Source: Mesostigma viride
Lineage: Eukaryota; Streptophyta; Mesostigmatophyceae; Mesostigmatales; Mesostigmataceae
Direction: 5' to 3'
Assembly (NCBI GenBank): GCA_009746045.1
Contig: RPFO01001965.1
Coordinates: 1-64,000 of the forward strand
Length of the DNA: 64,000 nucleotides
Of the stretch, positions 23,833 through 33,166 are shown in pieces (position 1 is the stretch's first letter; each line of letters starts with the position of its first letter). Position numbers and translations under genes: made by a program. Under the pieces are notes generated by a model. The model did no database searches. It saw only the letters and a program-made list of their open reading frames with translations, and was not told the origin of the DNA.

Positions 23833-24360
23833 GGCTGCGTGCGTCGTTTGCGTGAATGCCGAGGTCTGTCTACGGTCTGCCCAAAATGTAATGGACTCGA
23901 CTCTTCTCTCGCTCTCCCCGGCGCCCCACGTGGCAGGTCGCCTATATCATGCATCCCTCGCGGCAAGGCCCGGCGCGCGCTCTGTGTGGCGCTCCCACGT
24001 GGCTGGGGGCGTTTCCCGCCTTCCGCGCTGTTCTCTCGCGGGTTCGGTCGGATAAGCTGACGGAGGCGTTTTCTCGCGGGCTCGGGTCGGGACAAGCTGG
24101 CGGGGTCCTTCGCCTGGTGGACTGACGTCACACGAGCACGATCCCGCTGGGTCCGAGAGGCGGTTACGGAAAGGGGCGGATGTGCATAAACAGGGGCGAT
24201 ACCCCGCGGGCCTCCAGGCCGCCTGACCGCTCCAAGATCGCAGTACACCAGGCCGTCTGACCGCTCTGCCACTCGCTTTCCCACTTGTCCTCACAGATCG
24301 CCTGCTGGGGCGTCAAGTCTTGCTACATTCATGGGTGCGTGTTCTCGTCGGCAAACCCCG
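23833..24360. other. Intergenic, no supported gene
   Basis: GC-rich sequence in which the ORFs on both strands overlap each other and have arginine/alanine-rich compositions typical of non-coding GC-rich DNA. Short internal repeats occur (GTTTTCTCGCGGG twice near 24035-24080; ...GCCGCCTGACCGCTC / GCCGTCTGACCGCTC near 24215-24270). Confidence 0.45.
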
Positions 24361-24895
24361 TGACATCGTGTGAGGGGGGGCGTTCTTCGTGGCAGGATGC
24401 TCTCGATTGCTGGATGTCGCATGAGGGCCGCATTCTCCGTGGCGAGATGGGAATCGGGATTCGATGCCGTATGAGAGCTGCATTCCTTGTGGCAGGACGT
24501 TGTCGATCGCTGGATGTCGTTTGAGGCCCGCATTCTCCGTGGCGAGATGGGAATCGGGATTCGATGCCGTATGAGAGCTGCATTCCTTGTGGCAGGACGT
24601 TGTCGATTGCTGGATGTCGTTTGAGGCCCGCATTCCTTGTGGCAGGACGTTGTGGGGTGCTGGATGTCGTTTGAGGCCCGCATTCCTTGTGGCAGGACGT
24701 TGTGGGGTGCTGGATGTCGTTTGAGGCCCGCATTCCTTGTGGCAGGACGTTCTCGATCGCTGGATGTCGTTTGAGGCCCGCATTCCTTGTGGCAGGACGC
24801 TGTCGATTGCTGGATGTCGCATGAGGCCCGCATTCTCCGTGGCAGGACGTTGTGGGGTGCTGGATGTCGTGTGAGCCCCGCGTTCTGTGGGGCAG
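24361..24895. repeat. Tandem array of a 50-bp unit, about 10 copies
   Basis: The unit is about 50 bp, with anchor words GCATTCCTTGTGGCAGGACG and TGGATGTCGTTTGAGGCC. It is repeated roughly ten times, with variant units (GAGATGGGAATCGGGATTC form) in the left part. Because 50 is not a multiple of three and stops are absent, all three minus frames stay open and give long translations, which I treat as artefacts. Confidence 0.85.
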
Positions 24896-25089
24896 GGCTC
24901 GATGGCGCCCCTCGTGTTCGCCATGCAGGCTGATGGCCCGTGGCGCCACCTGATCTTCTCTCCTGTCTCGTGCTTTTCTCGCGTGCTTGATTTCGCTTTC
25001 CAGATTCGCCGCGGGCAGACACGGACTCCCACGTTGTCGAGGGGCTGGCGGATGCTGCCGTCGCTCACCTCTTGCCCCTGGTGGCGGGC

Positions 25090-26796
25090 ATGATCAAAGA
25101 GGGGGGCATTTTCGTGGTCAAGGTGCACCCTGATGGCATGATGCGCCAGGTGGGCTGGGAGGAGTTCACGGTGGACAACTCCGGCAGCATGGGGCTGTCG
25201 CCGATCCCCCCCCCTCCTCCTGCCACATCGATTCCGCGGAGGGGGGGCGCTCCGGTGGATGATGTCGGAGATGGCCTACGCCCTTACGGACATCTTGTCT
25301 CCCTTCATGGGGGTCGAGCGGGGCGTGGTCAGGCTGGGGCCGAAGGGGGTCCAGGCCCTCAAGAAGGCGGGGGTGGAGGCGCGCGTCGGGGCGGAGGCGG
25401 CGCCGGAACATCGGGGGGTCATCTACGCGGCGATGGGGGACGCCCTGCGCGAGACGGTCATGGGCGGCTACATGACGGCGGTCCGGGTGGCGACCGGCTA
25501 TTCGGGCGGCGACAGGGTTTCGCTCACTTCGAAAGCCATCGAGCGCATGGTCTTCCGCGGGGAGGCCTACGTGGTGGAGGTCCACTCCGACGGCACCCTG
25601 CGGTCCGCCGGCATCGGGGCCTGGCGTGACAGCAAGAAGAACGTGATGCTGGTGGGCGCCCCTCCTCCCATGTCCTGCCACTCGATCTCGCCCGAGGGGC
25701 AGGCCGTGTTGGCCGAGGGGCGGAGTTTCAGGGAGCGTTTCCGGCGGTTGGTGGCGGACATCCAGGGCCTGAACGGGGGGAGCTTCCAGCCCGTCATCCA
25801 CTCCCCCACTCCCACCCGCCCCCCGCGTCCGGTGCAGGTCGGGGGCGCGCACCGGCGGGACGCCGCGACGAAGGAGATCGTGCTGGGATGGATGGATCAC
25901 CTGCACAAGGCCTCGCGCGAGAACGACGAGGGGGAGTTTTGCCGCGTGGTCCGCGCGCTCCAGGGGGTGCTGTGCCCGGGGGACAAGCCCGCCAAGCGCC
26001 AGGCCATCGTGGAGGGGATCGACCTGTTCGTGTGGTGCGCGGAGCCGGGCGGGGACGGCGGCAAGGGCGGCAAGGGGGCGGGCGGTTCACGCCGCAGCGC
26101 GCGACCGCCGTGCGCATGCTGTTTCCGGTCGACAACGGGGCCGACATGGCCGAGGATACCCACGGGCGGCGTCCCGTTGTGCAGGCCCTGTACATGGTGG
26201 CGCGGGGGCAGGTGGACAAGGCCGTGAACAGCCTGGCGGCGGCGGGGTGGGTGTTCGCCGACGCGTACGGCTCGCGTCCGGGCCTCGTCTTCATGATCAC
26301 GGCGCTGTTCCTGTTCCGGCGGTGCTACTGGCACGACCATTTCGTCACGATGTTCGACGCGTACAGGCGCCTGACGAGCGTCCCCGCCACCGGGCAGGAG
26401 GTGGAGGCCCTGTTCAAGAAGGTGAGCGAGCGGTTCGCCAAGGCCCCGGCGGGGAGGTGGCCCGAGGACGTGGCCGAGCTGATGCTGCCGTACTCGAGCT
26501 TCATCGAGGTGGAGCGCACGGCGCGCGCCGACATGCACGCCGTCCGGACGGGGGACATGAGCGGGTACGACGGATGGGGCGCGCGCGTCCTGGGCGACAT
26601 GCGGGCGTTCTTCGACGACCGTCGCAGGCAGGTGGTATCCGCTCACCTGCTGATGGATAAGCACGAGCAGTCGTGTCATATGTCGTACACGGGGGTCCGG
26701 TTCGCGCGCCAGCTGTCCGCCATCTGTCAGGGGTCTGGGTTTGATTTGTGGACGGAGTTGTGCGATGAGAGCGGGCGGGGGTCCGTCCTGGTGTAG
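25090..26796 (+). CDS. Unknown protein, about 570 aa, two frameshifts
   Basis: The coding signal runs through three frames, with changes near 25240 and near 26075-26085 (a G-rich run). Two segments look like repeats of one module: GGIFVVKVHPDGMMRQVGW near the start and EAYVVEVHSDGTLRSAGIG about 165 residues later, each followed by a proline stretch. The C-terminal half is helical-looking with a hydrophobic segment (GLVFMITALFLFRRCYW). The first in-frame ATG is at 25090, but the frame is open back to about 24983, where TTTCGCTTTCCAG could be a splice acceptor, so the true start may lie upstream. I recognise no family. Confidence 0.55.
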
Positions 26797-26997
26797 TGGC
26801 TCGCTGACGCCCCCTTCTCCCCGCCGGTGGTGCTTGCGCGCAGGGGGGGGCTCTGCCGGGACCCGCCGCCGCCGCCGCCGCCTCCTCCTCCTCCCCCGCC
26901 GCCTCCTCCTCCCCCGCCGCCTCCTTTCGCTGCCACCGGGTGGGAGACGGTCCAGGACACCGCGCGCGACCCCGTTCCCGAGCCCCCGGTCGATGTG

Positions 26998-27594
26998 ATG
27001 TTCCAGGCATTGCCCCCGATCGCCCTGCGGATCATCCTGGAGCGCATCTGGCCGACTGGGCGCGGGATCTGCCCCGAGATGGACGAGGTCTACTGGGAGA
27101 TCTGCAGGTACAGACAACCCGCCGAGAAGCTCGAAAAGGAAGTGCGCGAGGAGCTGCTGTACCGCCAGGAGAATGGGGATCGCCGCCGGTTCGGCGGGCG
27201 GGAGGACGGGCAGCTGGAGGCCGTCTTGAAGTTGATATGCCCCGACCGCTTCATGGAGTGCTTGGACGCGCTGGAGACGCCGAGGGCGAGGAAGGAGGAG
27301 AAGCTGTGGATCCTGTGGGACAAGGTTCGCGAGGGGCTGGCCAGGCACGGGAAGAGGGTCAGCCGTTCGCAGATGAAGAGTATCCGAGAGCGGCTCTTCG
27401 ACTGTCTGGGTTCGAGCAAGACTTTCGCCGACAGGTCCTACTCCTTTGTGGTCAAGTGCCACAACGTCATGACGGCCAAGTGGAGGCATCAGGGGCGCGC
27501 CATCCCCAGCTCGCCCGCGTGGGAGTGGGGCTGGTGGTCCCAACTGAGCAGCGACCACGCGGTGTCGCACGCCGAGTTGACTGTTTTGGAGTGA
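26998..27594 (+). CDS. Unknown protein with F-box-like start, about 198 aa
   Basis: From the ATG at 26998 the protein begins MFQALPPIALRIILERIW, which weakly resembles an F-box helix (LP...L..Il..L). The rest is charged and helical (EKLEKEVREELLYRQ...), ending ...SHAELTVLE. The open frame extends upstream through a run of about 21 prolines encoded by CCG/CCT repeats (26865-26928) but without an ATG, so the proline tract may be translated from an upstream exon. An F-box role is a guess. Codon use matches the neighbouring GC-rich viral genes. It lies 200 bases after the previous gene, same strand. Confidence 0.5.
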   Translation: MFQALPPIALRIILERIWPTGRGICPEMDEVYWEICRYRQPAEKLEKEVREELLYRQENGDRRRFGGREDGQLEAVLKLICPDRFMECLDALETPRARKEEKLWILWDKVREGLARHGKRVSRSQMKSIRERLFDCLGSSKTFADRSYSFVVKCHNVMTAKWRHQGRAIPSSPAWEWGWWSQLSSDHAVSHAELTVLE

Positions 27595-27745
27595 TTCAGT
27601 TTTTGGACTGTCGTGATGATTATGTGCATTATTTTTTGTAGGGCTTGCGACTGTTTGTGGCTTTGTCAGCGAATGCGTGATGCGTTCATGGGGTGATACA
27701 GTGTGAAATGGGGTAATAAATATGATTCGATTTGATCAATGGAAG

Positions 27746-28460
27746 TCACGTTTTTATGCACTTGGCCTGCTTGGCCTCCGCCAGCAGCCTCTGGTTGGCG
27801 CGGTGCTCCTCTCTCTTGCGCTTGTTCTCTAGGGCGAAGGAGCGGTCCTGGGGCCGCCTCGCCTCCTCGTGCATTTTCAGTCTCTCGAACACGGGGAATA
27901 GCTCCTTGCCTATGTTGTCCATGCTGGCGACGGGGTCCTCGCCCCTCTTTATCGCGGACTGGTTGAGCACGTTCATGAGGTCGATGCCCACGTTGACGGA
28001 CTCCGTGAAGTAGTCGCGGGTGGAGTCGCCCTTCTTCATCGCGTGCAGCTGGCGGATGTCGTAGGTGCGCATGCCGGTCGCGGTGTAGTTCTCGGTCTCG
28101 TTTATGTGCGCGTAGACCCTGGCCGGGTTGGCGGCCGTGGAGGGGGCGCCGCTCTCCTTGACGGCCTGCATGTGGCTCTTGGTGGAGTCGCAGCTCTTCA
28201 CGCGCTTGTCGCTGGCGAGCTGCAGGTCCCTGGCGTCTGCGCGCGCGTAGATCTCGTCGGCCAGCGAGCGGTCCAGGTCCAGGTACCGCTCGTAGAGCAG
28301 CCCCAGCCGGTCGCGAAACCCAGCCGCCTTCTTACATGGAAGTAACTGGATAATTCTGATAGCGCCTGCTCGATCGGTCACCGGTGTGTCTCGCTGGCCC
28401 TGGCCAGAAAAACGGAAGTTGTCCAATCCCTGGACAACTTTATCGTTCTGCCAATCTCTT
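27746..28460 (-). CDS. Bro-N/KilA-type domain protein
   Basis: The N-terminal part carries the pattern NFRFSGQGQRDTPVTD...AIRIIQLLP...AAGFR, then ERYLDLDRSLADEI. It matches the Bro-N-like/MSAR-type DNA-associated domain seen widely in giant viruses and their integrated relatives (F-x-F-x-G-x-G-Q...TPVTD...I..LLPGK.Aa.fR...RYL.GD.SL..EI). The C-terminal half is a basic coiled-coil tail (FALENKRKREEHRANQRLL). The expected G in LLPGK is C here. No ATG precedes the domain in this frame, so the first exon or the true start is unresolved. The left boundary is the TGA at 27746. The gene is convergent with the one ending at 27594. Confidence 0.65.
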
Positions 28461-28798
28461 GCCAAGCCCCTCCTCCCAGGCGCACGCCATTTATCGATCT
28501 CACGCGCGACATCATCGACCTCACAGGAGACGATGACGATGTCCAAGTGGTCCCGCCCCCGCCCCCGCCGCGCCCGTTGTCGCTAGCCGAACAGTGGCCG
28601 AGCAGGCGTCTCCCTCCCACTTGGCGCTTCGAGCTCCCGAGCCAGAAAACCTACCTCTCCAACACGCCCCGCTCGAACACCGCTTCCTCTTCGCTTATGC
28701 CGCCCCCCCCGCCGCGCACCGTCCGCCCTGTTCGCACCGATACGATGAGCTACAAGCGCCTGCAGGCCAAGAGGAGGGGGCGTTGGCTACCGGGGTGA
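28457..28798 (+). CDS. Short proline-rich protein with paired IDLT motifs, start unresolved
   Basis: Around 28490-28545 the frame reads FIDLTRDIIDLTGDDDD. Two IDLT cores followed by acidic residues have the form of SUMO-interacting motifs. A proline run and a basic C-terminus (YKRLQAKRRGRWLP) follow. The same paired motif opens the long protein at 56852, in similar DNA, which argues that this strand is coding. The frame is open leftward without an ATG, and CTCCTCCCAG before the motif could be a splice acceptor. Its first part overlaps the uncertain start of the opposite-strand Bro-N gene. Confidence 0.42.
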   Translation, partial: SCQAPPPRRTPFIDLTRDIIDLTGDDDDVQVVPPPPPPRPLSLAEQWPSRRLPPTWRFELPSQKTYLSNTPRSNTASSSLMPPPPPRTVRPVRTDTMSYKRLQAKRRGRWLPG

Positions 28799-28973
28799 GA
28801 AGAATGCGAAGGTTACTGTTGGCCCGCCTCCGAAGGCCTGACCCGCTGGTCCTGGACCAGCCCTTGGAGGCTCCGGATGCCCTCGTCCTGTGCACGGCGC
28901 AACGAGACGAGCGCCCCTTGCAGCGACCCCTGCACCTCCTGCCTACGAGCGTGTATTGCTGGCACCGCACCAT
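28695..28973 (-). CDS. Small zinc-binding protein, family of three in this window
   Basis: The 92-residue ORF starts MVRCQQYTLVGRRCRG and then has CKGRSSRCAVH. The spacing C-x3-T-x2-G-x2-C-x3-C-x6-C-x2-H is shared with the proteins at 29103-29456 and inside the ribonucleotide reductase intron (52699-53181). Four Cys/His positions suggest one bound zinc. The remainder is basic and Ser/Arg-rich. It overlaps the opposite-strand proline-rich ORF at its 3' end, so one of the two may be shorter than drawn. Confidence 0.45.
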   Translation of the reverse strand: MVRCQQYTLVGRRCRGRCKGRSSRCAVHRTRASGASKGWSRTSGSGLRRRANSNLRILLTPVANAPSSWPAGACSSSYRCEQGGRCAAGGAA

Positions 28974-29102
28974 GATGGCGCGTAACTGTCTCATAGAAAA
29001 AAACACGCGGTCCTGCCGGTCACGGTGTGCGGCCGGCTTCCAAAGCCAGCTCCCTGCGAGTCTGCATTTAAAAATCTCGGTATTACTTGAGACGCGACAG
29101 TG

Positions 29103-29456
29103 ATGGCAAAGTGCACAGGAAAAACGCAGTCGGGGCGGGGGTGCCGTAACATGTGCCGCCCGGGTCAGGGCAGGTGCGCGATCCACCGCCGCCCCAGACA
29201 ACACGATGTCCGCGCCAAGAAGGCGGTGGACCCCGGGAAGTTGTGGGATGCGCCGTTCAGCCCCTATTCCAATGTTGTCGATATGCAGATCACCAACCTC
29301 TCGCGGATCCTCAAGTATGAGGGGGATCGTCTTGATAAGGCCCACGCAGATGACATCCGAGAGCTAATTAATCGTCTCACACAACATCGATCGACTCTCA
29401 ATATGTCCACATCACAGCAATTCCCGCCGTCAAGCCTGTATCGCGTAGGCGGCTAG
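29103..29456 (+). CDS. Small zinc-binding protein, 117 aa, same family
   Basis: Starts MAKCTGKTQSGRGCRNMC and continues GQGRCAIHRR, giving the C-x3-T-x2-G-x2-C-x3-C-x6-C-x2-H motif at residues 4-27. The rest has a short folded-looking region and a likely helix (LTQHRSTLNM). I chose the ATG after an in-frame GTG because the paralogues also start two or three residues before the first Cys. It ends 53 bases before the large fibre-like gene on the same strand. The upstream region is AT-rich (TTTAAAAATCTCGGTATTAC). Confidence 0.6.
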   Translation: MAKCTGKTQSGRGCRNMCRPGQGRCAIHRRPRQHDVRAKKAVDPGKLWDAPFSPYSNVVDMQITNLSRILKYEGDRLDKAHADDIRELINRLTQHRSTLNMSTSQQFPPSSLYRVGG

Positions 29457-29509
29457 GATCGAGGCGGACAAAAAAGTAATCTCAGCCATAGGTATACGCT
29501 CGATCGGAG

Positions 29510-32500
29510 ATGGCGATGAATCTCGACACCCTCAGCTACCTGCGCTCGTCCAAGGTGTACACTACGGCGATCGTGGGCGACGACAACCCCAACGCGACGG
29601 TGCGGAACCTGGAGTTGAAGTCCCTGGACAGCATCGTGCTGAAGCCCAACGGGGGCCTCGGCGCGCACGCTCTTAAGAGGTTCAAGGTGATCGGCAGCAC
29701 GCAGATCGACGGCGCGCTGCAGGTGGACGACCTCCTGTTGGACGGCCGCGCGCTGACCACGTCGGCGGGGACGCTGGCGCTGAGCTCTGGCGGCGCGGCC
29801 TCGAACGCGCTCCAGGTGGGCGGCGTGACGGTCACCGACGCCTCCGTCGCCCCGGTCACCGCCAACGCCAACCTGACGCTTTCCCCCAACGGCACGGGTT
29901 CGGTGGCGATGGACAACGTGCGCGTGAAGGGCGGCGCGGTGACCACTTCCACCGGCGCGCTGGCGCTGAGCTCGGGCGGCGCTTCCACTAACGCGCTCCA
30001 GGTGGGCGGGGTCACGGTGACGGACGCGTCGGTGTCGACCTCTACGGGCAACGGCAACCTGACCCTGGCCAGCAACGGCACCGGCTCCGTGCTCCTGGAC
30101 AACGTGAAGGTGAAGACCTCGGGCATCAGCAACAACGTGGCCAACGCGGACCTGACGCTCTCGTCCAACGGCACCGGGTCGGTGGTGATCGACGGCGTGA
30201 AGGTGAAGACCGCGGGCATCACCACCAGCAGCGGCACGCTCTCTCTGACCTCCGCGGGGCGGTGGCCAACCGTGTGGACGTGGGCGGCATCACTGTGACT
30301 AACAACAGCATCAGCACCGGCAGCTCCAGCGTGGCGGTCGCCAAGGACCTGACCCTGACCAGCACTGCGGGCGGCAGCGGCAAGGTGACGACCTCGGCGG
30401 GCAATCTGGAGCTGACCAGCGCGAGCGGCACGGTGGCCGTCACGGGGGCTCTGACGGGCTCCAGCACGATCACCAGCACCGGCAACATGGTGGTGGGAGG
30501 GGACCTGAAGGTGGCGGGCGTGCTCGAGAGCACCAACGCCAGCGGGAACCTGGATATCGTGGACAAGAAGGTGAAGGTGGGCTACCAGCCCGGGTCTGCT
30601 ACGATCATGGACTTCCCGTTCACCGGTACTTCTAACGCAGCGCCCGGGTACAGCAACGTCATGGTATCGACGTTCAATGGAGCAAGTGTAAGTGGCGGGG
30701 TGTTGAATATCACGACTCAGACGTATTCAAGGACCGCATTTTACTATCCGACTGAGTACGCAAATATCCCTACCAGCCTCATTAATCTGAGCGCGGACAA
30801 TTTGTACATCGAGTTCCCCGTCACAATTAGCAGTGCCCTGGCCTCAAATGTAAACGGTGCGTATCAGTTTTTCGGCATCGAAAACTTTATCCCAGGTCAA
30901 TCGTTTTATCGGTTTTCCGCTAGCAATGGCGCGCTCCGTCTCGATAGGTCCGTGGCTGGTGGAGCTCAAATCAATATCACCTCCGACGCGGTTAACATGC
31001 TTAACTCTGCGGGGACGTACCTGTTCAAGCTGTCATTCGAGTGGTCCGGGGGGTGTGCACGGGGACGTTTACGTTTTCCAAAGATGGCGGGGCTACCGTT
31101 CCAATCACATTCGGAGGATCGCCAACTACGATCGCAACAAGCTACCTGGCAAACAGCCAAAATTTTACGATGATGTTTGGCAGCTCTTCACCAAACGGTG
31201 CCAACCAGAACTGGTCGGTGGACTACTTCAAGCTGAACAAGGGCATGGCCTCGACCAACGCGGCCTCCGAAAACTCCGGCCTGTTCGTGGACGGCAGCGC
31301 CTCCTTTGGCAACCGCGCCCTCACCTGGCACATGGGCGCCGGCGAGACCTCGCAGGACAAGGGCGACCACGGCGGCTCGTACTGGCACCTGGAGGGCGGC
31401 CAGCTGCTGCTGTCCCGCACCATCACCGCCGCCGACCGCGAGGCGCCCGGGACCAACACGAATCTCGCCGGTCTGGACTCAGGGTCGGACGACGTGCGGT
31501 GGGAGTTCAACACGAACGCCGTGTCCGAGGTGGGGGCCAAGACGCTGACGCTGGTATCCGGGTCCACCGTTTCCGGCGGCGTTCTGCGCGTGGACGACTC
31601 GGGGACGCAGAAGGCGACGTGCGCCACGTCCCTGCCCAACAGCACCTTCACGATCGTCGCGAAGGTGATCCCCGGGGCGGACCTGTCGTCGACTGCCGCG
31701 AACGGCACGGTCTTGGCGTCGTACGAGGGAAACGCCGATAGCGTTTGGTTGGGTAAGTGGTTCGACGACGCCGCCAACCTGACTAGCGTGGCCAACACCG
31801 GGACGGGGACGAGCGGTTCGTTTGCCGGCGTGACGGCGGTCAGCGGCGAGGTTGTGTGCCCCGCGCAGAGCGTCAGCACCAGGTACGTTCAAATGACCGA
31901 TCTGGACACCACGGGCGCTACTCCCAATGACGGATACGGAGAGTGGACGGTGGAGGCTCGCATGAAGACGACGGCTGTCGGAAACGTGAACAATTTCGGA
32001 ATCTTCTTCGTCGGAGATGATTATGCCGGCTCATCCAATGGTGCGCGCGTCTCTCTTTATTGTTCCGCCAATGCCAATCTGTACATCGTCACAGAGGACC
32101 TTGGAAAAACAGATCGTCTTCTCAGAATTCCGTTCACGTACCTCGAGGCGCTCACGAGCGCTGGCAACCGTCCCACCAACGGCGCCTATCACAAGTATCG
32201 TCTCCTGCGTAAGACGTACACGGGCGCGGTCGAGGGGTTATCCGACGCGCGTAACCTATTCCAGCTTTGGTACGACGACGTCGAGGTGAATCTGCAGACG
32301 GGGCAGAACGGCGTGACGCTTCCGGACTCGGTTCTGCAAAACCCCCAGATCAAGGTGGCCAACTCGTACCTGCGCATCGGGGGTACCACTCGACAGCAGT
32401 CGGCCCAGGAGGTCACGTACGACTACGTCCGTTTCAGAAACGCCTTGGGGACTTCCGCGGCGACGCGCGTGACGGTGACGAACAGCGGATGCCTGACCGT

Positions 32501-32663
32501 CACGGATGGAACCGCGTCCGCGGAGACATCGCCGGTGGTGGGGGCGACTCCGTTCGTCATGGCCGTCGTGCGTGACGGCAGCCTTTCGTCGACACGTCTG
32601 TACGTGGACGGCGTGTTGGCGGCCACGATCCCCTCGTCGGTGGACGTGGGCCCCACGCCCACT
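29510..32663 (+). pseudogene. Large fibre-like structural gene, 5' part (disrupted by the copia-like element)
   Basis: The protein starts MAMNLDTLSYLRSSK and consists of repeated beta-type units (xxGTLALSSGGxxxNALQVGGVTVTDASV) like phage tail fibres. A jelly-roll or lectin-like middle follows (from about 30600) and a C-terminal WYDDVxV segment. It is a paralogue of the protein at 42931-45294: the N-termini share GD....ATV..L....IV.KPNGG.G.HA. It probably forms a trimeric fibre on virions, by analogy. Frame changes occur near 30255 and near 31045-31050, both in G-rich runs. At 32663 the copia-like element begins, and an in-element stop follows four codons later. The gene continues at 41172. 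TATA-like GGTATAC precedes the start. Confidence 0.75.
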
Positions 32664-33121
32664 AGTTAGATGAGATGCTTACTAAGGCTGACACACGGAT
32701 TTCCGGCCTGCGCGCCGCGTATTGCCTACCGCGGCTGAGCGGGACACCTCAGTACAGTACGGCAGGGTGTACGGTACTGAGGTGTCATGTGGACCGATGT
32801 GCGGTTAGTGCCAGACTGTGCCTAGACTCTAGCTCGACCCGCCAGACCCGGGTTATCCGGTTCTGGACGGGCCGAGTGTAGTGGATGCTAGTGACGTGGT
32901 CGCATGGCATTGCAGTGTACAGTTGTCCACTGGTCGTGTGCTGCAGGTAGCACCGCCATAGGCATATAGGCGTAGCACTGGGGAGTGCCACAGCACCCGA
33001 GTTTGCCCAGTTCCATTCTGAGCCCTCAGCTTTCATTGCTCTCTCATTGTATTATTGTAATACAATCATCATTCGCTCTCAGCTTTCGCAGTTGTTCGTC
33101 GTCCCTAGTCTCCATCCAACT
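32664..33121 (+). repeat. 5' LTR of the copia-like element
   Basis: 458-bp direct repeat of 40711-41166. Inside is an inverted segment ACCTCAGTAC...GTACTGAGGT around 32747-32785 that could form a hairpin. Confidence 0.92.
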
Positions 33122-33166
33122 TGGACTGAAAAGTTCGATATTTTTTTTACAAGCAAAAAAAAAGAT

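Noticed and set aside
24361-24895. CRISPR-like array
   Set aside because: Units are contiguous with no unique spacers, and the setting is eukaryotic/viral.
24291-25128. Three long overlapping minus-strand ORFs with repeated HPAPHNVLP-type peptides
   Set aside because: They are the three frames of a 50-bp tandem repeat without stops. Period and frame explain them fully.
25897-27570. 557-aa minus-strand ORF
   Set aside because: Arg/Pro/His-rich antisense of two plus-strand genes whose sequences look protein-like.
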